Assembly: GCF_021026375.1 (NCBI RefSeq)
Contig: NZ_JAJNDB010000006.1
Span: 310,001 to 374,000, forward strand
Length of the DNA: 64,000 bases
Direction of reading: 5' to 3'
Origin: Actinomycetospora endophytica
GTDB lineage: Bacteria > Actinomycetota > Actinomycetes > Mycobacteriales > Pseudonocardiaceae
Part shown: positions 51,469 through 63,498 of the stretch, one piece after another
Position numbering within the stretch: the stretch's first letter is position 1
Layout of the letters: each line of letters starts with the position of its first letter
The notes under the pieces: generated by a model
What the model saw: the letters and a program-made list of their open reading frames with translations, nothing else
What the model was told of the DNA's origin: nothing
Database searches by the model: none
Program-made: the position numbers and the translations under genes

Positions 51469-51839
51469 GATCGTCGGACCTCCCCGGTGTCGTCGTGCTC
51501 CCTGGTGACACCGAGAAGACTGCTGGTCAGCGCTTTACCGGACGATGGAGCGGACCCCCGGACGGCCGGGGACGTCCCCCGGGCCGAGGTGGGGTTCTCC
51601 CCCCGCGCCGGACACGCTCCGGGACGGGTCGACCCCGACGGTGATCGGGCTCTCGGAACGACGTCGCCCGGCGGTACGTCCTGTCGAGTGAGGCCTCGAT
51701 CGGCGGCACCATCCGGCGCGGAATCGGTTCAGTTCGGCGCGACACCCCGCGTGCCCACTGGGCGCGGAGGGCCCGGAACCGTTGTCTGGAGCAGGACGCA
51801 CAAGAGCCCCGGAACTCGTCCGGGGCGTGAGGAGGGTCC
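51469..51839. other. Gene-free interval upstream of the GT2-GT4 gene
   Basis: About 370 bp without a credible gene. It holds the perfect 12-bp palindrome GGGGACGTCCCC at 51568-51579 immediately followed by site E of the 7-4-7 motif, and so is presumably the promoter region of the minus-strand glycosyltransferase group. The Shine-Dalgarno GAGGAGGGT of the plus-strand gene ends it. Confidence 0.6.
51588..51605. promoter_or_regulatory. Candidate operator, 7-4-7 motif (site E)
   Basis: GGTGGGG-TTCT-CCCCCCG. It lies 120 bp upstream of the GT2-GT4 start on the minus strand, with the palindrome GGGGACGTCCCC just beside it. Confidence 0.45.
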
Positions 51840-52190
51840 GTGACGTACGACGCGGTCAGCGCCTACACCGTGCTGCTCGGGGACGGTGTCGGCCCGACGA
51901 CGGTCAGCGTGCACGGCAGCGCCGTCGACGCCTGGGCGGCGCTCGCGACCGCGCTGGGCGCGCAGTCGGCGCCGGACCGGGTCGACGCGCCACGCCGTCG
52001 CTGGCTGCCGGTGCCCCGTCCCGTCGCCGTGGTCCCGCGCGACGGGCTGTCCCAGGACGAGGTGCACGACGCGGCGGAGTCCTGGCGGCAGGTCGACCCC
52101 GCGCGCCGCTTCTGGCAGGTCACCTCGCACCGACTGCAGGTGACGGTGCCCGCGATCAACACGAGCCCCGTCGTGAGCCGGTCGGCCTGA
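51840..52190 (+). CDS. Small hypothetical protein
   Basis: A 116-residue protein that I do not recognise. The GTG at 51840 has GAGGAGGGT upstream. It reads as a soluble alpha/beta protein: AVSAYTVLLGDGVGPTTVSV, HGSAVDAWAALATALGAQ, then VPRDGLSQDEVHDAAESWRQ and RRFWQVTSHRLQVTVPAI. No signal peptide or metal motif is visible. Its stop codon is embedded in the terminator shared with gltD. Confidence 0.65.
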   Translation: MTYDAVSAYTVLLGDGVGPTTVSVHGSAVDAWAALATALGAQSAPDRVDAPRRRWLPVPRPVAVVPRDGLSQDEVHDAAESWRQVDPARRFWQVTSHRLQVTVPAINTSPVVSRSA

Positions 52191-52248
52191 CGGCCATGTG
52201 CGTGCGTTTCCGTGTTCAGACACGGAAACGCACGCACATGCCGTCAGG
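52186..52248. terminator. Bidirectional hairpin terminator containing both stop codons
   Basis: A 30-base arm and a 29-base arm pair fully except for one bulged C, with a 4-base loop at 52216-52219. The TGA of the small plus-strand gene (52188-52190) pairs with the TCA of gltD (52244-52246). It serves both convergent genes. Confidence 0.9.
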
Positions 52249-53699
52249 CGAACGCGCGATCCCCCGGGTTGATCGGCCGCGGGAGCACGCCCCGCCCGGT
52301 CAGCTTCTCGTCCACGCCCGCCGCGGCGGAGCGGCCCTCGGCGATCGCCCACACGATGAGCGACTGCCCGCGGCCCGCGTCGCCGGCCACGTACACGCCC
52401 GGCACCGAGGTCTCGTACGACGCGTCGCGGCGGATGTTGCCGCGCTCGTCGCACTCGACGCCCAGCGTCTCGACCAGGCCCTCCTTCTGCGGGCCGAGGA
52501 AGCCCATCGCGAGGAAGACCAGGTCGGCCGGGATCTCGCGCTCCGACCCCTCGACCGGGGTGAACTTCCCGTCGACCCGCTGCACGTCGACGAGCTTCAG
52601 CGCCCGCAGCTCGCCGTCCGGGCCGCCGAGGAACTCCTCGGTGTTCACCGAGAACAGGCGCTCGCCGCCCTCCTCGTGGGCCGAGGAGACGCGGAAGATC
52701 GCGGGGTAGGTCGGCCACGGGTTCGACGCCGGCCGCTCGTGGGGCGGGATCGGCATGATCTCGAGCTGGGTCACCGAGGCGGCGCCCTGCCGGTGCGCGG
52801 TGCCGACGCAGTCCGCGCCGGTGTCGCCGCCGCCGATCACGACGACGTGCTTGCCCTCGGCGTCGATGTCCGAGCGGGCGTAGTCGCCCTGCTGCACCCG
52901 GTTCGACGGCGGCAGGTACTCCATCGCCTGGTGGACGCCGGCGTACTCGCGGCCGGGGATCGGCAGGTCGCGCCAGGCGGTGGCCCCGACGGCGAGCACG
53001 ACGGCGTCGAAGCGCGAGCGCAGCTCCTCCACCGACAGGTCGTTCTCGCCCCGGCCGCCGACCTCGACGCCGGCGAGGAAGTGCGTGCCCTCGGCCGCCA
53101 TCTGCTCGAGACGCCGGTCGAGCCGCTTCTTCTCCATCTTGAACTCGGGGATGCCGTAGCGCAGCAGCCCGCCGATGCGGTCGGCGCGCTCGTAGACCGT
53201 CACCTCGTGCCCGGCGCGGGTGAGCTGCTGGGCGGTGGCGAGACCGGAGGGCCCGGAGCCGATGACGGCGACCCGGAACCCGGTCTTCGCCTCGGGGGGC
53301 TCGGGGCGCACCCAGCCCTCCTCCCAGGCCCGGTCGATGATCTCGATCTCGACCTGCTTGATCGTCACCGGATCGGAGTTGATCCCGAGCACGCACGCCG
53401 CCTCGCACGGGGCGGGGCACAGCGTCCCGGTGAACTCCGGGAAGTTGTTCGTGGCGTGCAGCCGGTCGATCGCGACCGACCAGTCGTCCCGCCAGACCAG
53501 GTCGTTCCACTCCGGGATCATGTTCCCGAGCGGACAGCCCTGGTGGCAGAACGGGATGCCGCAGTCCATGCAGCGCCCGGCCTGCTTCTTGAGCGTGGTC
53601 TCGTTGAGCTCCTCGTAGACCTCGTGCCAGTCGCGCAGACGCAGGTCGACGGGCCGGCGGCGCGGCAGTTCGCGGCCGGTGGTGATGAATCCACGGGGG

Positions 53700-53707
<8 letters not shown>
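52244..53707 (-). CDS. gltD: Glutamate synthase small subunit
   Basis: A 487-residue NADPH-dependent glutamate synthase beta subunit. The N-terminal Fe-S cysteines are in [20 protein letters not shown]. The FAD motif is [19 protein letters not shown], and the NADPH motif is [18 protein letters not shown]. It feeds electrons from NADPH to the large subunit for reductive transfer of glutamine's amide to 2-oxoglutarate. The start overlaps the gltB stop by eight bases. Confidence 0.96.
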
Positions 53708-58382
<4,675 letters not shown>

Positions 58383-59074
58383 GTGCCCCTCCCGTCGTCG
58401 ACGAAGGTGGTGAGCCGGTCCACGACGGTGTGCGGCCGAACGGCCGAGCAGCGCATACGAAGAGCGGCGGGTCTGGGTGGTTCCGGCGGGCGAGGAGGCG
58501 GTCGGCGAGCGGCGGCCGGAGACCGTCACCCGGATACGGGCGGGGGTGAGGAGACGGGCCGGAGAGCGGGAGTCGGGGGACGGCGTCCCGGGTCGGGCCG
58601 GAGCGTCGACCGCCGGCCCGGGGCGGACGTCTCCGTGGTGTGGTCCGAAGCAATAAGACGTTAACGGTGCGGAACGTCCTGCGCACTGCCCCGGACGAGA
58701 TCGGGAACGTGCTGATCGCCACGTTCCGGCAACCTGCCGGCCGTATCCACGACGCTCCCGGCATCCCGACGTGACGTCGTTGTCACTGCCGGTGTCGGCT
58801 CGCCCGGGGGCGTCGGTTCCGGCGCCGGGGGCGGGATCGCCGCCCTCGTCGTCGGAGTCCCCGTGCACCGACGGTCCGCTCCGCAGCCCGATCTGCGGGG
58901 ACCGACGGGTATCGGGGTCGTGGTGTCGGGGTATGCCCTTATGGTCTCGAACGGATGTTCGATCGCACGGAGCGCCTCCGACGCGTGATGCGTCTGTGAC
59001 GCCCCGCGGCGGTGGGACCGCCCGTGCGAGAAGCAGCAGCACGACCCACGACGGCCACGACCTCGGGAGCCATC
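58383..59074. other. Divergent intergenic region of gltB and the DUF3072 gene
   Basis: About 690 bp, with no credible gene on either strand. A relatively AT-rich patch near 58650-58665 is the likeliest gltB promoter area. Within it, TAAC-GGTGCG-GAACG at 58662-58676 loosely resembles an actinobacterial GlnR site, with low confidence. The SOS box at 58947-58962 is nearer the plus-strand gene. The gltB leader would be long (about 250 nt); I see no known riboswitch in it. Confidence 0.5.
58947..58962. promoter_or_regulatory. Perfect actinobacterial LexA (SOS) box
   Basis: TCGAAC-GGAT-GTTCGA matches the Gram-positive/actinobacterial LexA consensus (CGAACRNRYGTTCG) in both half-sites. It lies 113 bp upstream of the double-DUF3072 gene and about 565 bp from gltB, so the plus-strand operon is the likely target. 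Confidence 0.75.
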
Positions 59075-59584
59075 ATGAGTGAGACCGACACGCGGGACAG
59101 TCTGCCGTCCGACACGCCGTCCGGCCAAGACCCTGGACGTCACACAGCTGACACACAGTCGCCGGAGGCCGCTCCGGACCCCCACGGGGTGAAGGCCCAG
59201 GGGGACGGATCCGCCGCCGAGAAGGACTCCGCGCAGTGGGTCACAGGGGGCGAGGCGATGACCGGTCCGCAGGCCTCCTACCTGGAGACCCTGGCGCACC
59301 AGGCGGGCGAGAAGGTGCCGGAGGGGCTCTCCAAGGCGCAGGCCTCGGACGAGATCGAGCGCCTGCAGTCGTCCGGCGCCGACCGGTCGGGCGAGAGCCC
59401 TGGTCCGGACGGGGTGGAGCGCCCGACCGACGAATGGGTCACCGGCGAGGAGCCGATGACCGGCCCGCAGGCCAGCTACCTCGAGACGCTGGCCCAGCAG
59501 GCGGGCACCGATCCGCCGACCGGGCTCACGAAGTCGCAGGCCTCGCGGGCGATCGACGAACTGCAGGCGCAGGCGAAGGGGTGA
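59075..59584 (+). CDS. Double-DUF3072 protein
   Basis: A 169-residue protein with an acidic, disordered N-terminus (about 1-55) and two copies of the DUF3072 motif. Copy one is WVTGGEAMTGPQASYLETLA with GLSKAQASDEIERLQ. Copy two is WVTGEEPMTGPQASYLETLA with GLTKSQASRAIDELQ. The family is a short helical domain of unknown function and usually occurs singly. The ATG at 59075 has CGGGAG upstream. The stop overlaps the next start as GTGA. The SOS box suggests DNA-damage control. Confidence 0.85.
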   Translation: MSETDTRDSLPSDTPSGQDPGRHTADTQSPEAAPDPHGVKAQGDGSAAEKDSAQWVTGGEAMTGPQASYLETLAHQAGEKVPEGLSKAQASDEIERLQSSGADRSGESPGPDGVERPTDEWVTGEEPMTGPQASYLETLAQQAGTDPPTGLTKSQASRAIDELQAQAKG

Positions 59585-60372
59585 GGCACGTCTGGCCGCC
59601 GGGCGGCCCGCCGGGCGAGCTCGACCGGGCGGCCCTCGCGGGGGTCTACGCCTACCCCGCGCGCCTCGACCGGCCCTTCGTGCGCGTGAACTTCGTCGCG
59701 AGCGCGGACGGCGCGGTCAGCGCGGGCGGGCTCTCCACCGGCCTGTCCGCGCCGGGCGACCGGCAGGTGTTCGGGCTGCTGCGCGAGCTCGCCGACGTCG
59801 TCCTCGCCGGCTCGGGCACGGTCCGCGCCGAGCGGTACCGCGGCGTGCGCACCTCGCCCGAGCTGCGCGAACGGCGCCGGGCGCGGGGTCGGACCGAGGT
59901 CCCGCCGGTCGCCGTCGTCACCGGCACCGCCGACCTGGAGCCGGACGCACGGCTGTTCACCGACACCGCGGTCCCGCCGCTGCTGCTGACGACGACGGGC
60001 GCGGCCGGCCGGGCGCGGGAGCGGTTCGGCGACACCGCCGAGGTTCTCGCGGTCGGTGAGGAGGTCACGCCCGGGGCGGCGCTCGACGCGCTGGCCGGCC
60101 GCGGGCTGTGCCGGGTGCTCTGCGAGGGCGGACCGGCCCTGTTCGGGTCCTTCGCGGCGGCCGGGCTGGTCGACGAGCTGTGCCTCAGCGTGGCGCCGCA
60201 GCTCGCCGGCGCCGGGGCGGACCGGATCCTGGGCGGCCCCGCGCTCGAGGACGGGCCGGAGCCGTTGCGGACGGCGTCGGTGATCGCCCACGACGACGGG
60301 CTGATGCTCCGGTACCGGACGACGCGCGGCGACCGGGCCGACCCGGACGGTGCCGACCCCGAGGGCGGGTGA
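59581..60372 (+). CDS. RibD C-terminal-like (pyrimidine/dihydrofolate) reductase
   Basis: A 263-residue NADPH-dependent reductase of the RibD_C/DHFR-like fold. The start of the fold is FVRVNFVASADGAVSAGG, then the cofactor strands LADVVLAGSGTVRAERYRGV and RVLCEGGPALFGSFAAAGLV, and the closing LSVAPQLAGAGADRILGG. It lacks the deaminase half of RibD, so a role in riboflavin synthesis is uncertain; stand-alone homologues may reduce other pyrimidine- or pterin-like substrates. The GTG at 59581 overlaps the upstream stop, and its stop overlaps the next start. Confidence 0.83.
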   Translation: MRHVWPPGGPPGELDRAALAGVYAYPARLDRPFVRVNFVASADGAVSAGGLSTGLSAPGDRQVFGLLRELADVVLAGSGTVRAERYRGVRTSPELRERRRARGRTEVPPVAVVTGTADLEPDARLFTDTAVPPLLLTTTGAAGRARERFGDTAEVLAVGEEVTPGAALDALAGRGLCRVLCEGGPALFGSFAAAGLVDELCLSVAPQLAGAGADRILGGPALEDGPEPLRTASVIAHDDGLMLRYRTTRGDRADPDGADPEGG

Positions 60373-61469
60373 AGATCCTCGATGTGACACCCGACGACCG
60401 GAGCGCCGCCTACGGCCACGCGCCGGCACACTACCTGTCCCCGGACCGCCGGGACCCGGTGAAGCGGCTCTGGGAGGAGCCGGTGAACCACCGGGTGATC
60501 GCCGCCGCCGTCGACGCCCTGCCCGCCTCGTCCCGCCCGCTGCGGGTGCTCGACGTCGGCGCCGGCACGGGCGACGGGCTGGCCCTGCTGGAAGGGGGTC
60601 TCGCGCTGTCGTCCGATCCCGGACGACCGATCCACTACGTCGGGCTCGACCCGGACCCGGTGATGATCGAGACCGCCCGGGCGGCCCACGCCGACCGCCC
60701 GGACGTCGAGTTCGTCCTCGGCGACGTCCGCGACGACCTGCCCGTCGACGACGTCGACCTCCACCTGTCCGCGGGCGTGCCCTGGTCGCACCTGCGACAC
60801 GCGGAGTTCCGCGGCGCGCTGACCGGGGTCCTCGCGGCCGCGGCCCGGCGGCGCGGCCCGACGGCGGTCGTCGTCGACGTGCTGGGGCGGTACTCGATCG
60901 AATGGACCACCCGCTGGGCCCTCGACGCCTGGGACTACCGGATGTCGTTCTTCCACGGCGCCGGCGAGGGCGACGACGCCGTCGCGATGCCGATGAGCGT
61001 CCACAGCCGCCGCACCGTGGCGGCCGCACTGGAGGCCGCCGCGCACGAGACCGGCACCGTGCTGCGCTCGGTGACCTTCCACGACCGGTCGGTGATGGTC
61101 GGCCGTCACACCACCACCGGCGCGTTCACCCCGGACCTGCCCGAGTACCGGTCCCTGGTCAACCGCCTCCACGACGGCGACGTCACCCTCGACCTGGACC
61201 GGCTGCGCTTCACCGCGCCCACCGTCGACGCCCCGGCCGAGATCGCCGACTTCTTCGCCACGCTCGAGCCCGCGTGGAACGCGCGCGTCGCGGCCGCCGC
61301 GGCGCACGAGGCCGCCGCCGGGCCGGCCGCCGCGGTGCGCACCGGTCTGGCGGCGGGGCTGCGCGAGGTCGAGCACAGGCTCCAGCGCGGTCTCGGCGCG
61401 GCCCACTCGCTGATCGGCGTCGCGATCGTCGCTCCGCGGGGCGGCGGACCGACGGACGGAGCCGGGTAG
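60369..61469 (+). CDS. SAM-dependent methyltransferase with C-terminal extension
   Basis: A 366-residue class I methyltransferase. Motif I is LRVLDVGAGTGDGLALLEGG, motif II HYVGLDPDPVMIETARAAH, and motif III VEFVLGDVRDDLPVDDVDLH. After about residue 250 a C-terminal region (TGAFTPDLPEYRSLVNRLHD, then DFFATLEPAWNARVAAAAAH) is not part of the core fold. The substrate is unknown. The GTG at 60369 overlaps the reductase stop as GTGA, so the three genes from 59075 are translated as a unit. Confidence 0.82.
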   Translation: MKILDVTPDDRSAAYGHAPAHYLSPDRRDPVKRLWEEPVNHRVIAAAVDALPASSRPLRVLDVGAGTGDGLALLEGGLALSSDPGRPIHYVGLDPDPVMIETARAAHADRPDVEFVLGDVRDDLPVDDVDLHLSAGVPWSHLRHAEFRGALTGVLAAAARRRGPTAVVVDVLGRYSIEWTTRWALDAWDYRMSFFHGAGEGDDAVAMPMSVHSRRTVAAALEAAAHETGTVLRSVTFHDRSVMVGRHTTTGAFTPDLPEYRSLVNRLHDGDVTLDLDRLRFTAPTVDAPAEIADFFATLEPAWNARVAAAAAHEAAAGPAAAVRTGLAAGLREVEHRLQRGLGAAHSLIGVAIVAPRGGGPTDGAG

Positions 61470-61593
61470 TCCGTTCGAGTGACATGCCGTGACGATCCCC
61501 CTTCAGGCCGAGTCCTACGGGTAGTCGGCGGCCGCGAGCGTGATCGCGCCGCCCGGCACGCTGCCCCAGTCCCCCAGCGCAGAGGAGCGCTAC

Positions 61594-62091
61594 ATGACGA
61601 CCGCGGACTCCCCCTCGACGTCGACGCCCACCCCCGCCGGTCCCCGGACCGGTGGCGGCGCCTCTCCGTCCCGCCTCGCCGACGACTCCGGCCAGGGCAA
61701 GACCACCATCGCCTCCGGCGTGGTGCAGAAGATCTCCGGCATCGCGGCCCGCGAGGTCTCGGGTGTGCACTCGATGGGCGGCGGCGTCTCGCGCGCCTTC
61801 GGCGCCATCCGGGAGCGCATCCCCGGCGGCACCGGCACCTCGCAGGCCGCGGGCGTGCAGGTGGAGGTCGGCGAGAAGCAGGCGGCGATCGACCTCGACA
61901 TCATCGTCGAGTACGGCGCCGGCATCGTCGAGCTCGCCCGCGCCGTGCGCCGCAACGTCATCGGCGCCGTCGAGCAGATGACCGGCCTCGAGGTGATCGA
62001 GGTCAACATCGCGGTCAACGACATCCACATGCCGGGCGACGACGGCGACGACTCCGAGCCCGCGCCGGCTCCGTCCTCGCGCGTCGAGTGA
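61594..62091 (+). CDS. Asp23/Gls24 family envelope stress protein
   Basis: A 165-residue protein. A disordered Thr/Pro-rich N-terminus (about 1-35) precedes the Asp23 core: KTTIASGVVQKISGIAAREV, GVHSMGGGVSRAFGAIRERI, then VEVGEKQAAIDLDIIVEYGA and VEQMTGLEVIEVNIAVNDIH. The family is cell-envelope associated and alkaline/stress induced. The ATG at 61594 follows GAGGAG. It is the first gene of an operon that runs to the end of the window; its stop overlaps the next start as GTGA. Confidence 0.9.
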   Translation: MTTADSPSTSTPTPAGPRTGGGASPSRLADDSGQGKTTIASGVVQKISGIAAREVSGVHSMGGGVSRAFGAIRERIPGGTGTSQAAGVQVEVGEKQAAIDLDIIVEYGAGIVELARAVRRNVIGAVEQMTGLEVIEVNIAVNDIHMPGDDGDDSEPAPAPSSRVE

Positions 62092-62471
62092 GCGGCCCCG
62101 CGCCGGACGCTCCCGGGGCGATCCCCGCGTCGGCCCCGGGGGTGCGCGCCACCTCCCCGGGGGACGCGTCGTCCCCGGGCCGCGGGGCGCTGTCCGAGCG
62201 CGTCGCCGACGCCCTGCTCGCGCACCCCGACGTGGTGCGGCTCTCCGGCGGCCGGTTCGGGTCGATCGCGACCTACCTGCCGGGGCGCCGTCTGATCGGG
62301 GTCGCGCTCGGCGAGGGTGACGAGCCGGCGCGGATCGGCGTCGTCCTGCGCCTGGGCGCACCGGTGCCCGCGACCGCGGACGCCCTGCGCACCCTCGTCG
62401 GCGCCGAGACCGGGGCCGAGCGGGTCGACGTCGTCGTCACCGACGTCGAGCCCGCCGGCCCGACGCCGTGA
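62088..62471 (+). CDS. Small Asp23-operon protein (degenerate Asp23-like)
   Basis: A 127-residue protein of unknown function. The N-terminal 35 residues are Ala/Pro/Gly-rich. The rest (LSERVADALLAHPDVVRLSG, then IATYLPGRRLIGVALGEGDE and IGVVLRLGAPVPATADALRT) reads like a shortened Asp23-type alpha/beta domain. The GTG at 62088 and the stop at 62471 both overlap neighbours, so it is translationally coupled on both sides. Confidence 0.75.
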   Translation: MSGPAPDAPGAIPASAPGVRATSPGDASSPGRGALSERVADALLAHPDVVRLSGGRFGSIATYLPGRRLIGVALGEGDEPARIGVVLRLGAPVPATADALRTLVGAETGAERVDVVVTDVEPAGPTP

Positions 62472-62833
62472 CCGCGGTGGACGACCGGGAGCACGGTCCG
62501 GACACGGGCCCGGCGGCGGACCCGGCCGCCGCGCGCTTCCGGGCGTTCGCCCGGCGCCACCACCCGGACGTCGGTGGGGACCCGGAGACCTTCCGGCTCG
62601 GTGTGGAGGCCTTCCGCGCCGGCCGGTCGCCCTTCGCCGCGGTGGGCGAGGTCGATCCGTCCGGAACCACGGAGGAGCCCGCGCCGCGGTGGACGGTCCC
62701 CGACGACGACCCGCGCCTGGACGCGCCGGTCGTCGCGGTCTCCGGCCACGTCGTGCCCCGCACCCTCCGTGCGGGCCGTCGGTGGCTCGGCCGCGGCCCG
62801 CTCCATCCCGTCCGTTCCCGCCGGGTGATCTGA
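62468..62833 (+). CDS. Small protein with J-domain-like HPD segment in Asp23 operon
   Basis: A 121-residue protein. Residues about 20-50 read RFRAFARRHHPDVGGDPETF followed by RLGVEAFRAGRSPF, which matches helix II, the HPD loop and helix III of a J-domain (compare DnaJ HPDxxxD). Helices I and IV are not evident. The remainder is unstructured or basic (VVPRTLRAGRRWLGRGPLHP). It might contact an Hsp70, but this is inference from one motif. The GTG at 62468 overlaps the upstream stop. Confidence 0.7.
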   Translation: MTAVDDREHGPDTGPAADPAAARFRAFARRHHPDVGGDPETFRLGVEAFRAGRSPFAAVGEVDPSGTTEEPAPRWTVPDDDPRLDAPVVAVSGHVVPRTLRAGRRWLGRGPLHPVRSRRVI

Positions 62834-62879
62834 CCCGACGGCCCCGTCCCGCTTCTCGCTCTGCCTGGAGGTCCTTCCC

Positions 62880-63059
62880 ATGAGCGCAACCACGGCCGGT
62901 CTGTTCGTCGGCCTCCTGCTCGGCATCGCCGCAGCAGTCGCCGGAGTCACCGGCTTCCTCATCGCCCTCCTCCTGGGGGTCATCGGCCTGATCGTCGGGC
63001 GGGTGCTCGACGGCGAGCTCGACCTCACCCAGTTCACCGGCCGCGGCCGCGACCGATGA
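62880..63059 (+). CDS. Small two-helix membrane protein (DUF2273-like)
   Basis: A 59-residue membrane peptide. Two hydrophobic helices fill most of it (GLFVGLLLGIAAAVAGVTGF and LIALLLGVIGLIVGRVLDGE), ending with LTQFTGRGRDR. The size and position inside an Asp23 operon match the DUF2273 proteins that anchor Asp23/Gls24 proteins to the membrane. The ATG at 62880 follows TGGAGG. The stop overlaps the next start as ATGA. Confidence 0.82.
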   Translation: MSATTAGLFVGLLLGIAAAVAGVTGFLIALLLGVIGLIVGRVLDGELDLTQFTGRGRDR

Positions 63060-63490
63060 GCGAACCCGCCAGCGACGCGACCACGCCGGTCCCGACCGCC
63101 ACCGGCGCTGCGACCGCCGCGGCGTCCGAGGACGAGGCGGGCGAGCGCGGCACCCTCGCGATCTCCTTCTCGGTGGTGCGCCGCATCGCCGAGCACGCCG
63201 CGGACACCACCGAGGGCACCGTCCGCACCGAGCGGCGCCTGGTCGGGGTCGGCCTCGGCGAGGCCGGGGCGACCGCCAAGGTCTCCGGCTACGGCGACCA
63301 GGTCGACCTGCGCCTCGAGGTGCCGCTGGCCTACCCCGCGCCGATCGCGCTCACCGTGGACGCGGTCCGCGGCAACGTCCGCGAGCGCGTCCAGACGCTC
63401 ACCGGCTACGCGGTGCGCGCGCTCGACGTCACCGTCTCGGCGCTCGCCGTCCCGGCCGGTCCCGCGGCCCCCACCCGACGGACGGAGTGA
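63056..63490 (+). CDS. Asp23/Gls24 family protein (second copy)
   Basis: A 144-residue Asp23-family protein with a low-complexity N-terminus (about 1-32) and the core LAISFSVVRRIAEHAADTTE, then LGEAGATAKVSGYGDQVDLR and VRERVQTLTGYAVRALDVTV. It is distinct in sequence from the copy at the head of the operon and may form hetero-oligomers with it. The ATG at 63056 overlaps the upstream stop. Confidence 0.87.
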   Translation: MSEPASDATTPVPTATGAATAAASEDEAGERGTLAISFSVVRRIAEHAADTTEGTVRTERRLVGVGLGEAGATAKVSGYGDQVDLRLEVPLAYPAPIALTVDAVRGNVRERVQTLTGYAVRALDVTVSALAVPAGPAAPTRRTE

Positions 63491-63498
63491 GGTCTCCC

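Noticed and set aside
51568-51579. GGGGACGTCCCC as a separate operator
   Set aside because: A 12-bp GC-rich palindrome is expected by chance at some frequency here; reported only as a neighbour of site E.
58383-58660. Riboswitch in the gltB leader
   Set aside because: The sequence is GC-rich without a conserved aptamer pattern that I can recognise.
58662-58676. GlnR operator upstream of gltB
   Set aside because: Only a loose match (TAAC-N6-GAACG) and nearly 280 bp from the start; mentioned in the intergenic entry but not listed as a site.
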